Below, piece by piece: positions 33,555 through 45,800 of a stretch of 64,000 bases of DNA. A program made the position numbers and the translations under genes. Under the pieces are notes generated by a model. The model was not told the origin of the DNA and searched no databases. It saw nothing but the letters and a program-made list of their open reading frames with translations. The DNA is from Clytia hemisphaerica (taxonomy: Eukaryota > Cnidaria > Hydrozoa > Leptothecata > Clytiidae). Positions within the stretch are counted from its first letter, which is position 1. Each line of letters starts with the position of its first letter. The stretch is from the NCBI GenBank assembly GCA_902728285.1, contig CACVBU010000865.1, positions 4,245,015 to 4,309,014 on the forward strand. Direction: 5' to 3'.

Positions 33555-34950
33555 CAGGGCTGCAAATAAGCGTCAGTCATCGGTCAATGTCTGACTGAAA
33601 AAGCTATTTGACCGACTGAAAATCTTTTGTGTCGGTCATGATGTCCGAATGAAAAAAGGAATAAACCATTAACTTGAGAGTTGAAAATAAATCTATTACA
33701 CCCCTGTCTCTTACTTAGCCTATTCTTTTAATACTCGCTTCCTTTGTAGCTTTCAGGGTGTTTCTAAGTTAACTTTTATCGACTTGCTTTCTTTGTTACT
33801 TTCTTTGTTTCTAAGATCACTTTTATCAACCCGCTTTCTTTGTAACTCTTTTAGGAGTGATTCTAAATTACTTTTGTCAACTTGCTTTCTTCGTAACCTT
33901 CTTTGTTTCTAAGATCACTTTTATCAATTTGCTTTCTTTGTAGCTTTCAAGAGTGTTTCAAAGTTAACTTTTATCGACTCGCTTTCTTCGTAACTTTCAA
34001 GAGTGTTTCTAGGATCACTTTTATCAATTCGCTTTCTTTGTAACTTTCAAGAGTTTTTTTAAGACCACTTTTATCAACTCGCTTTCTTCATAACTTTCAA
34101 GAGTGTTTCTAAGTTAACTTTTATCAACTTGCTTTCTTCGTTACTTTCTTTGTTTCTAAGATCACTTTTATCAATTTGCTTTCTTTGTAACTTTCAAGGG
34201 TGATTCAAAGTTTACTTTTATCGACTCGCTGTCTTCGTAACTTTCAAGAGTGTTTCTAAGATCACTTTTATCAATTCGCTTTCTTTGTAACTTCTAGGGT
34301 GTTTCAAAGTTAAACTTTTATCGACTCGCTGTCTTCGTAACTTTCAAGAGTTTTTTTAAGACCATTTTCATCAACTTGCTTACTTCATAACTTTCAAGAG
34401 TGTTTCTAAGTTAACTTTTATCGACTCGCTGTCTTCGTAACTTTCAAGAGTGTTTCTAAGATCACTTTTATCAACTCGCTTTCTTCATAACTTTCAAGAG
34501 TGTTTCTAAGTTAACTTTTATCGACTCGCTTTCTTCATAACTTTCAAGAGTGTTTCTAAGATCACTTTTATCAATTCGCTTTCTTCATAACTTCTAGGGT
34601 GTTTCAAAGTTAAACTTTTATCGACTCGCTGTCTTCGTAACTTTCAAGAGTTTTTTTAAGACCATTTTCATCAACTTGCTTACTTCATAACTTTTAAGAG
34701 TGTTTCTAAGTTAACTTTTATCAACTTGCTTTCTTCGTAACTTCCAAGGGTGTTTCTAAGATCACTTTTATCGAATCAATTTCTCTGCTATATACAGTAA
34801 CAAACTGTTCAAAGGTAACTTTTCGCTTTCTCCGTAACTTTAAAAAAAATATACACTGAATGACCGACAGGATTTTGAGTTTGACCGACATGATTTCTTT
34901 TCTGTCGGACATGATGTCCGATTGACTAAAAATATTTATTTGCAGCCCTG
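33555..34950. mobile_element. hAT-like non-autonomous element filled with a minisatellite
   Basis: Ends CAGGGCTGCAAATAA and TTATTTGCAGCCCTG (15 bp inverted). CAGATC flanks both sides; if the last TG belongs to the target, the duplication is TGCAGATC, 8 bp, as in hAT elements. Subterminal GACCGAC / TGTCGGACATGATGTCCGA motifs follow each end. No transposase. Confidence 0.85.
33735..34790. repeat. 50-bp minisatellite, about 20 copies
   Basis: The unit contains GTAACTTTCAAGAGTGTTTC, then TAAG and CACTTTTATCAACTCGCTTT. Copies differ by a few bases and some 2-3-unit blocks are repeated, a sign of higher-order duplication. Entirely inside the 33555-34950 element. Confidence 0.95.
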
Positions 34951-35004
34951 CAGATCACGTTGAAAAAAGAATATATTTCCGCCTTTACTTTCACTTTCGC
35001 TTTC

Positions 35005-35145
35005 ATCTGATTGGATGAATACCACTTGCTAACAAATTCTGATTGGCTGTAAGTCTTTAGCTTATCGAAATTCTGATTGGATCATTTCCCGTGCCGTTGA
35101 ATTTTGATTGGTTGAAAGTTTCTGAGCGTGAGCTCTGATTGGATG
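35005..35145. repeat. Five TGATTGG (inverted CCAAT) motifs at about 32-bp spacing
   Basis: Starts at 35005, 35038, 35072, 35103 and 35134, most as TCTGATTGG. Flanking bases between them are not clearly repeated. Confidence 0.7.
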
Positions 35146-36153
35146 AATACCTGAAAAGTATACAATAGTATGTAAGTATTTTGCTTATCAAAACCTAAAG
35201 ATTTCCAGGGGTTTTTATTTACTTTGCATGACGATAATTAAGCCTACAAAACACGGAGAAAAAAAAACAACGTAGAACAGGTGCATTTTGTAATACAGAA
35301 TATGATAGTATGAATCTTTTTTAAATTCTATGTTAGGATTTTTTCTCAATGCCCTGTAACTATGCCCGGTGTACCCGTTGCTAAGACCTTATGTTAAAAA
35401 CGAAAGCGATTACAGCAAAAATTCATCAAAAATATACCTTAAATATTGATACTTGACTGTACTGAATGGAGCAAATCGGTCCCATAACAAACAGTTTTTT
35501 GAGCTGGAAAGATGGTAGATCAAGCTTCCTCTTGAAATCTTGCGATCAGGGGGTTCCCATGTTGTCGTTGAGCAAATTTGAATCAAAGAAGTAAATCCAA
35601 AAATTTTCAAGTAATCCGTTGACTTTTTATGTGAAGCAAGGTAACAGCAAAGAGATTAGATCTTCCTCTTTCATGCTGTGCAATTATCTTTCGTGTATCT
35701 ATATCTGCTCCATTGTAAGGGAAGTTTAATGGTATAGTGACCCCCGACTCTATGGCTTGCACTACGGAAAACACTCATCGCCCCAAACTTCCCGTGCAGA
35801 TTTTTTTGTAAAACACTTTCGATTTCAGTGCCGTGGACATTTTACAAGATGGCAGGAGGTTTTTGAACAGGAATCTTTAAAAAAATGGAACTTCAAAATG
35901 GAATATTTGAAAAACTACTTAAGGTTGAAAGATTAGTGACCCCTCATTTATTTTCTGAGGATAAGGCTTTTCATTAAACTTGATTTGACATTTTAAAAAT
36001 GAGTTTGAAATTTCGACTGACCACCCTAACACAATATTGAAGGTATTCAATATGATCGAAAGTGATTGAAAGTAATCACAACGATTGAACTAGCCTGGGA
36101 ATCCATGCTCTGATTTCTTCTTTGATAAACTGATGGCGGAATGTATAGCATGG

Positions 36154-36375
36154 TACCGTAAGTTGGTCTAATATTGACATCCCTCTTCTAATTTCGACAT
36201 CCTTTTTTAAAGACTGTAGGAATAATAGAAAGGTCGTAATCACTGATGGACTCCTCAACTGATTGCTCAGCAAAGAAAATTAGTTTCAATCCGCAATTCT
36301 GACCTATTTTTCCTATCTTTAAAGAAGGATGTCGAGATTAGAAGAGGGATGTCGACATTAGACCAACTTACGGTA
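36154..36375. mobile_element. TIR element of the TACCGTA...GTCTAATA family
   Basis: The arm starts TACCGTAAGTTGGTCTAATA and continues with two CGACATCC-like repeats; about 60 bp are inverted at 36313-36375. 222 bp. Confidence 0.88.
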
Positions 36376-37967
36376 TGGGCTGAGAGTTTGAATTTCTCAG
36401 ATCCTAATAATGGTTGAAAACATAGCCAATCAAATTTTGTTATTCTTTTACTGGTCACACTTTTTTAGAGAAAGCGCAACTTTCGAAATTTGGTTTTTAT
36501 TTTAGTAAGTGAGGACAGCGCTAAATTCGAATTTCCCACTGTAAAAAATGTGAGTCCAATATTGGACTCACAGCTTGAACCCGTCTTCTTGTGTACATCA
36601 AATTATAAAAAACACATGACCGGTCTCTTGTCTACGATTGAACAAATTGAAAATGGTAGAAGAAAATGCCATGATTTGGAGTTGAGTGAGTATTCGATCA
36701 CCGATAGAATTGATAAGTGGTCACTGATCACCTTTGATTATTATCGACCATTATTGATTACTTCGATCACAATCGAAGGTTGATTAGTACTGTCTGGTTT
36801 TATCTTAACAACTTCGTAAATTACGTCACAAACACAGAGCGCTGACATTTAGTTTTATGACTTGTTCTCACTCGTTTGGATTCCGTAATAAAAAGAAAGC
36901 TGTTATTGTGTGAGCTTTGAACATGCTTAAAATCAAAGTACTTCTACTAACTGCGCCTGAACGAAGAAGACCACCCTTAACCCAACTGACTGTAACAAAA
37001 CCTCTGTCTTCCTCAACAGCCAGCAGGGTGGTGACTTTCAGAAGCAATACTTAAAAATACTTTTGTGTTGAAACTAAAATAAAAGGCAAAAGGTCTTTTG
37101 ACATTAAAAACGTGTCACAAAATCTAGCATTCGTGCTATAGAAATTATACCTCTCATAAAAGTTAAGCCATCTCTCAGTTGACAAGTCTTTAAACAATAA
37201 TTGACACGATACAGTTATAAAAGTCCAGTCATCTCACTTTTCTGCTTCTCTCTGTCCACGTTGACGCACAGTCAAAACAGGAAATGAGAAAATGTAAACA
37301 AAAATTATATCTCCAAAAGGCGCGGGAGAAATCCGTTTCGGGATTGGATAGATTTTGCAAGCTTTACGGTAGCCGAATGATTACCTAATGGTGGATTGGC
37401 TCACATAGATTTATAAAGACTGCCGCCCGAAAGGCAAAAAAAAAGTGAATATCAGAAAAAAAATTGTGCCGTGATGTGCCGCGTCCCCCAATCCTTGTGG
37501 GTGTGGAGCCTGAATATATATTGGTTGCACCCGACAATCCCCGAAAACGAGCTGGGGCTTCCGGAAATATTTGAAAAAGTCGATATTTAAACTGAAGTCT
37601 CACCACGTTTATTTGACTTTTGAGATTTGATGTTTCACAGAAAAGTGCAAGGGGTATTTCGGGTCCCATATCTTCCGAAGGACTTTTCCGTTTGCCTTGA
37701 AATTTCACAAACCTTCTTAATCTAAGGTTGACCTGCCACTGGTGTAAAAATAAACGTAGTAAAAGTAGAAAAAAGTTCAATTTTTGCAATCGCAAATTTA
37801 ACCGCTAAATATTGCGAATTTTTCAGCCAAAAATACATTCAAATATAAATATAGCGCTTTTGATTCTCTAGTCGAAAAACAAGCAAAATTATTTTTCGCA
37901 ATTATATTTGACTATGAAAAGTTACAGGCATTCTTGTTTCCACTGACAATTATATCTGGATAGACTC

Positions 37968-38090
37968 TAGGTTACACATCAGGTTAAAAACTTCATCATA
38001 GTACTCTTCATGTTTAGTCATTTGCTGTCGACTAATGCGATCTAACTAAAAATTATGGTAATTTGCAGTTTTTGCCATAACTTACCCGAG
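37968..38090. mobile_element. Solo terminus of the 808-1498 foldback family
   Basis: The sequence from TAGGTTACACATCAGGTTA to CATAACTTACCCGAG matches the last 120 bp of the palindrome at 808-1498 with a few changes and small indels. No partner arm is nearby. Confidence 0.88.
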
Positions 38091-39672
38091 ATAATATTAT
38101 TTTTCATAAAATTATTGGCGGGGAGTTAATTTAACGAATTTTGTTGAATGCGCCAAATTTAATCCCCGCCAAAATTAATCCACTTAAGGTAATAGTATAA
38201 CTTTTTTTATTTCATGTCATTTCTAGAAAAAAAAATAAGAAAGTTAAGATGTCAGTCGTTTTTGAACATAACAACTCCCCCTTTCCCATATACGGACCCG
38301 ATTGGACCCCCTCCCACTGGAAAAATCGGCCAAAAAATCCCCGGTGGAAAATTATACTCAAATTTTATCCTTAATGAATAAATAAATCCTCACTTCAATA
38401 TATTGTGCTTCCTTTTCCATCCCCATTCATTAAGTTTCTGACTTGAAAACAATGGAATTCATAAAAAAACTAGGGAATCTATTCCCATCGAGCATTTTGG
38501 TCCTATTTATTACCCCCAATGGGTAAAAAAAAAAGGCGAGAAAGAGGTGTTCTTAAGGTAGGTAAGGAATTTTCAACTCAAGCACGCAGACAAAATTATG
38601 AATCGCGAAAAAAAAAATACGGCAAACAGAATCTTTCATATAAATGCAACTGAAAGAGGATTTTTTTTCTCTACAAAGTATAAAATAAATATATTTAAGA
38701 AATAAACTGAATGCTTTTTTTATAAGAACCGACACAAGTCTCTAGCTGTTCTTATTTTCTTCTTATTGTTCAGCTGTTCTTATTTCAACGTTCTTTACGG
38801 ACTGTCTATACAAAAAACGTTAAGCTGGCCCAAGTTGAACTGAGTTTGTTCTTACATTTTGTTGATTTTCCTATGAAATTGTTCTTATAAAAGGCATATA
38901 AATAATGAAAAGCACATCTCAACTCCATGACTATAGCGGGAAAATTCATCTTCAAACTGCTCAAAAAGAGTACTGGGTCGAGGGTAATATTAATTAGTTC
39001 TAGGAGAAATGAAAAAAACAACAAAATGATAAATAAGCTAGAAAAAATGGTGCATTAGAAAACCCTAATTTTATACAATGGTGCCCAAAAATTCGTACTT
39101 TACAATATTATATTCAGAAATTTTTTAAATAATGTAAAAAAAATGTATCTACAGCCCTTAGCCAAAAAAAAAATTCAACTTGGAAAATGTGCAAAAATTG
39201 CTATAAATTATAGTCTATATTAACTAGCGCTATCGAAAGTGTCTTAGTAACTACACTTTGATAATGAGACTTACAAATAACCAATTCACTTTGTAGCATA
39301 ACATGGATATACCTTAAGTTGGTTAATTTTCGCATGGACATATCGCCAATTTAGTATCTAAAAATTTAGCGAATAGGCCCCTTTGGTACCCAATTTCTTT
39401 CATTTTCCTAGGGATTATGACCAAAATTTGAACTTCAAATTTTTCACGAAAGACGGCTAAAGCTCTCGAAAATTGCGAAAATTAATCCACGCGAAGTTTA
39501 ATCCAGTTTAAGAAGGTAAATATGTTCCAGGTGATTTGCTACTTAAAGTCATAACAGAATACCCGGATAGAAAATTATAGTTAGATCCTATATAAAATGA
39601 ATACAAAGTTACCTAGATATTTAAGAAAGATTAGCTTAGACAAGCTATACTACTAACCAGCAATATTGTTTT

Positions 39673-39825
39673 TTAGTTAGGTTGCAAACCACGAGTCATC
39701 AGACATGCGAAGACAGTCAAAACCATTTTCGGTTTGACTTCAACCAAATCTTCGGGTAGGGCGTATGTTTTGGCGCCAATCTTTCGGCTCATTGAGATAG
39801 CGTATTGGGCGTTAAGTTCCTTGTC
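39673..39825 (-). CDS. PLS: Plastin exon 13: end of CH4 and stop (aa 569-618)
   Basis: [39 protein letters not shown] and a short tail ending LQPN, TAA at 39675-39673. Acceptor TTTCAAG. Confidence 0.97.
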   Translation of the reverse strand, partial: DKELNAQYAISMSRKIGAKTYALPEDLVEVKPKMVLTVFACLMTRGLQPN

Positions 39826-42800
39826 CTTGAAAAATATAGAGAATGTGTTGATAAATAGGACAAAATCTAAAAGTAGCAAGCTAAAGAGACAAAAAATTTA
39901 AGCAACTACTTAACTGCCTTTTATTCATGATATTCATGATGTAGGTAATGTTTTCTGCGGAAAGACCCCGGTTTTTGCCAGTGGTGGCATATTTTATACA
40001 ACTTTAGTTTAGTTTAAAGTTCCCACTACTGGCAAAAACTGGGGTCTTTCCGTAGAAAACATTACGTCATGAATATCATGAATAACCCGACTTTATACAG
40101 CACATATAGTAAAATAGTTCTTGTTTCTCATTAGTCATAATAAATACTTCATTTCCGTAAGATAAACACCTACAGAGAGGTTTTAGACGGCAAAAAAATA
40201 AATTCGGAAATTAAGACAGTGCTACAAAATGTATTTTGATCGTGCCGTTCACAAACAGGAGCGCACATCCCAATTGATAATTTTTCAACCAAACAAGAAA
40301 GAGATAAACTGCTGAGTAAACAAAAAAATGTAAACATACAAATTAATTGTGTTCGAGTTAACCTCTTTCTTGATGGAAATCAAACATTGATCATTGAATT
40401 TTAAGAATTTTGGCCTAACGTACACGCTCGTACGATCTCTTATTTCATTGCCGTACCAAATAATAGAGTATTTTGTGAGATTTCCTGAGCAGTGGAGAAA
40501 AGTGGAGAAAAACATTCATCATCTTGCCTGATGATCGAAGAAGAATCACTCGAAACTTAACCTTACGTAAATCTCGTGATCCAAGCCACGATAAGCTGTG
40601 TAAAATATCATGAATATCACTGGCACTATACGCTGAAAACTTTTTTAGAAATGTGTCATTATTGTCTTGTATAAGAAAAAAAATAAAAACAGGTCATTTG
40701 TTTACCTCATCAGAATGTCCTTCTGTGACCAGGCTATAATCGACGGATCCAGGCTTGATAGAATCGACAAGATCAATAACAGCCAGGCTGGTGGAAATGG
40801 TTGGGTCCTTGAAGTTGGCGATACGGGTTCGTTTGTTGCAAGAGTTGAGCTGAGGAGAGAGGTAGAGAAAACATAACTAAAATACACTCGAACGACGGTA
40901 GTCCATTCTAGCGTTACATGTGGGAATTTAGAAGGATGACAGCAAAATATAGGAATTTTTATTGAAATTGAACTAAGTTTATTTGACAACGCAATCAAAC
41001 GCGCTTTGTGTGCACTTTACAGGTCATCTAAAGTTAAGACCCAAATTCTACACTGCAATTTGCAAAAAAATCCTAACTTTTCCAACGGTTGAAAGTCAAT
41101 AGTGAGCTAAAAGTGGGGGGGGGAATTAATATAGATTAGGCGCAACCAAAAATCTTTACTTTGTATAACAGTGGGGGGGGGGGGGGGTGGGCTGACAATA
41201 TTTTGTGCAGTGTAAATAGCCCTTAATGGTTATGTTAAGTTAACGACGTTTTCTGGAAAAAACATCACCAAACCTTATTGTTAACCCAGTCCACGATTGC
41301 ACCATCAGTAATTTTGCTACCATCTTGTTTGGTGAGGCTGGCCAACATCCTTGTAGTGTAATCGCGTAACATTTGCCAAATCAAAGCTGTAAAATGGAAA
41401 TAAGTATACTAAAAACCGCCATTAAACATATTTCCTACCATTCCTACCACACTGTATTTTTTAACAAAATGAAGAACTGCTTTCTCTAGGGGCGCGCCAT
41501 CACAAATTTTTATAACAACTTTTTCGATACGGATTTTCTATAAAAAAGGTGGACAAAATTTATAACAGATAGAGGAGGGATGAAATAAATATCGGGGGTT
41601 CACATCCCTCAGCAAACATAAATTAACACCCCTATTATTACACAGAAGGAAAACTCACCAAGAACTAAGGTTGGTGTTCCATTATAAATATCTTCGCCAC
41701 CAATTCCAACAAGCGAGTAGCTGTTCTTTATTTTACCAAGTTGAACTGCATAATTGCAATTCTCAATTTTCTTCATGTTACCACCCGTGGCAAGTTTGAA
41801 GGGCGCTTTATTGACTTTGTCCCAATTCACCGTTCCCTTGCGAATGTCTTCGTAGAGCTATGAAATAATTAACTTTACTCGTATGACAGAATAGTCAATA
41901 TAATGAGCCTGATCTGACCTACTCTGTAACAGAGTGTATCTCATGTTTATCGCTTCGTAGTACACTCTGTGCGCATTGTCTGCATATTAAAAAAAATTCC
42001 TGTACGGAGACCTCTGTGATGAAGCTCGTTGATCCCATTTTTACCCTCAGCTCACCAACTGTAACCTTTTCCTCTTGTGAATAGCTTATGCTAAATAAAA
42101 GTTGATTTGCTCTGTTCTTGATAGTAATGTAGCTCAACAAACAATGCCCGGTGTTTATAACGAACCATAAACTCTTTTCTCAGGATATAGTATCTCCATA
42201 TCGAAAGGAGAACAATTGTTAAAACTTGCATACAAAAATCTACATGTTAACCTTCACAAGGGAGGCCAAAGTATTGTTTAGAGATAAAAACTGTGTCGAA
42301 TAAATTTTAAAAGCATTCATACAAAAAGTTTGAAAAACAATGACAACACAACTAACCTGGAATAAAACAAGACCGTTACTCAAATCGTTGTATAGGTGAT
42401 AAACAAAGGGGTTGACGCCCAAACTGTTCATCCAGTTACGATAAGCTAAAAGAACAAGGTAAAAGTTAGGCTAGCTGGGTTGGGCTAGTTGGGCGGGGCT
42501 ATTTGTACCCTCTATATTGCCCTCAAGGGCAGAAATGCTTTTTTTTGAAGAGGTGAACTTATTTTCCAGACCACCCTTGACGTTACACCTCCTCGACAAA
42601 GGGGCTCCAGACTATTTCTGGAAAAAGCCCAATATTTCAGATAAGATTTTTGCGATAAAATTCATATTCTAGAAAGGAATAGGTGTCTGCTGGGAGCAAA
42701 AAAGGGCACTTTTTGTTAGTGATTTTCCTCAAAAGAACTTGGCGATTTTCAGAGAGGCAGAAGAGAGAAGAGAGAGAAGCTGACCTTCCGATATCATCGG

Positions 42801-45800
42801 ACCGGGCCCTTTCCCGGGATAGTTTCCTACCCCTAGATAGGGAAATCACAGCGCTTACCAGACATTGCACATCCGAGCTGTGCTGTATTGATGATGATAC
42901 TCGGACAGTACGGGAGAACCTGAACATATGAGTACCATCGCCACACCAAATGCAATGTCCAGCATATTTCCCCATACTCTTGTATCAGAGTGATGGTACC
43001 CTCTCCCCTCACATGGTATGGGTTGACCCGGGACAAGGTACATTCACTTGCCAAGTGAATCGCAGCACCGAGTGGGAATCGAACCCTGATATCCAGCACG
43101 GAAGTCAAGAGCGATGACCACTACACTACTGCGCCTTTAAGAGAGGCAGCCAAAGTAAAAGGGATAAAAATATTTCAAATGATACTCACTTTTCTCTTCT
43201 CGTGATTCCTCATAAGGTTCATATTCGACGTCTTCTTCGATGTCGTTGGGATCGAGGGTGGGGAAATGGTTGAACAAGTTGGCAACGAAGGCCAGATTCA
43301 ACTTACTATTTCCTCCCACAATGTCCTGTGAAAGGAGAAGATGTAAAAAAAGAATGTAAAAACTTTGTTGACCAACCAAACCTTTAAACGTTACAAAGGG
43401 ATTTGGGCTCAAGTTACAGGAATCATATGATATAAAATTTAACGTGTTATTTTCCCCACTATGTCCTGAAGGGAAAGGATCTAAAAAAAGTATGTAAAAA
43501 CTTTATCTTTGTGCACAAATCAAACCCTATCGTTACAACGGAATTTGGTTTAGAGGGCTTTAGCAATTCGGTTGCTTATGAAAATAATTTTACCTTAGCT
43601 GTGACGAATTTCCTGCACCCAATTTTGTCAGCATTCTTTAAAATCAAATCTGCTCTTTTGGTACTATCCCCAATCTAAAAAGGTTGTAAAGTTATAATCA
43701 GTCAAACAAGTGTAAATTTAAAAGTGAATAAACGACTCACACAGTACAGTAGAGAAAATGATATAATGCCAATGTCACGTAATGGATACAACAATTAAAG
43801 GCAATCAAAAACATCAAAAGTAAAATATAACCTAAAATTCGAAAAAGAAATGAGGAGCGGCATTTGCATCCCAAACCAGGAATTTGCGGTTCGAATCCCC
43901 GCTCCTTCCAATGTTCCGTTCAGTTCAAAGATAGCCGAGCCGGCTAGCCGTGGACCCCGTGAAAACAATCGAAAGACTGTCTAAAAGTCCTAGATTACTG
44001 GGCTAGAAAATCGACTCTATCTATCTATCTAAATCAATTGGGGAAAAGGTCAGCTTATAAAGAGCATGTAAATAAAGTACCTGCATGGTTCTCTCAGGGC
44101 GGTCAACTCCGAATTCTTGTGGTGAGATTTGATTTAAAAGAATGGCATAAGCTTCTGAGTCCTAAACACACAGAAAAAGAATACTTATAATTTTCATTTA
44201 TGTAAAATTCAAAACTGCCAGAAAAAAATTGAATATGGGGGATGGAGGATATAACATTTTTTAAGAATTTACTCTTCGTACATTGCGAATTTTCACTACC
44301 CCCAGGACACTATATCCTCCAATTCCCATGTACGGACATTTTCTGGAAGAGCCCATATAGAGATTCAGCAGTGACCTACGCCTAACAATCTTCTCCAGTC
44401 ATTCTCTAGAGATTTTCAAAATAATTTGTTCTCTAGAGGATCTGACTGGAAAACAGACTTTATACTCGAAATAAGGCTGATCTATAATATTTCAGAATTT
44501 TTTTAGAAGTAATATTCAATTGTTTCAAAGAAAGAATATCATCATCAGCTCATGATTCACATCACATAAAATCTTCTTGCAAAATAATTACCAACCTTGA
44601 TGTCACCAGAGAAATTGTTGATTCGTTTGTTGGAACCAGATTTCCTCAAATGATAATTGACCCATCTCAACAAGAGTTCTTCAGGTGACAATTTGAGCAA
44701 GTCTTCAATTGATTCTCCATCCTCAAGAAGGGCAGCAATGTTTGGATTGGCTTGGAGTGTGATGTTTGCAAATAAACCAATCTATTATGTTAAAATATCC
44801 AACAAAGTTTAATTAGCCATTACATACACAACACTCAGCACTTTTACCAATATTTGCTCTACATAGTTGCACTGACGAATTGGGGTGTAATATATAGAAG
44901 AAGTTCTGAAATTATATTCCCATATTCAAAAATTAAAGCTAATTACTTAAATAATTTTGTGCCAGGAAGTTACAAATATTTTTTTCAAAATAGTACAAAA
45001 GATGTAAAGAAGAAGTTACCCTAATAATTTGCCATAGTAGACCAAGTATCAAGTGTTGTTTCCCTTTGATGATATCCTCAGCATGAACGTTGACAACACT
45101 GCAACCGATAGCTTGAGCAGAATTGATGACCAACAAATTGTTTTCTTGAATTAAGAATGCATTCAATCGTCCCTTGTTGATGGCTCTTTCATCAATAGTT
45201 TTTGGAGCTGACAAATTGATCATTTTACTGAAAAAATAGTTTGAGAAGAGTAAATTTTTAAATGAGTGTCAAACGTCATGTCTCAAAAAATGTTCAAATT
45301 TAAATGCTTGAAATGTTCTCAAAATCTTTTGGCTATCATAAAAATCTATCATATTTTGAAGAAAGTACAGGATAAAAAATCTGAAAACAGATTTTTTTAA
45401 TTTTAAAACAACTAGCAACCATTGTACCAAAAGATAATTCCATCCTTGAGCTGTTCAAACAGGTTGGCACCTTCAATATGTAAATACTGTCTACAATCAG
45501 CAATCAATTTGAGAAAAAAATGAATTTTTACATGATTGTCAAACATCATGCCTTAAAAATAGATGAATTTTTAATGTTCAAAACTTTATACCAAACAACA
45601 GTACGAATTTTTTAATTCCTGACAAATAAAAACAAGCAGCCATCTTACCAAAAGATAATTCCATCCTTGAGCCGTTCAAATAGGTTTGCAGCTTCAATAG
45701 GTAAATACTGTCTACAATCAGCATCCTCACGTAATTGCGAATTGATCCAATCTTTGAAAGCTAGCTGTTCAGCATCTGATGATGTGTGAGTCGTTCCTTC

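Larger units (their letters stand above)
34951..39672. other. Intergenic stretch between the hAT-like element and plastin
   Basis: Contains the TGATTGG array at 35005, the TIR element at 36154, ATCGAT/GATTA-rich sequence at 36045-36070 and 36680-36785, and the foldback fragment at 37968. The open frame 37385-37795 (minus) has no recognisable family. No gene is supported. Confidence 0.6.

Noticed and set aside
37385-37795. 136-aa minus-strand open frame
   Set aside because: Composition and lack of any motif look random; no homology recognised and no splice context.
42637-42975. Overlapping open frames near 42.7 kb
   Set aside because: They lie in a plastin intron, overlap a purine-rich tract and have no family match.
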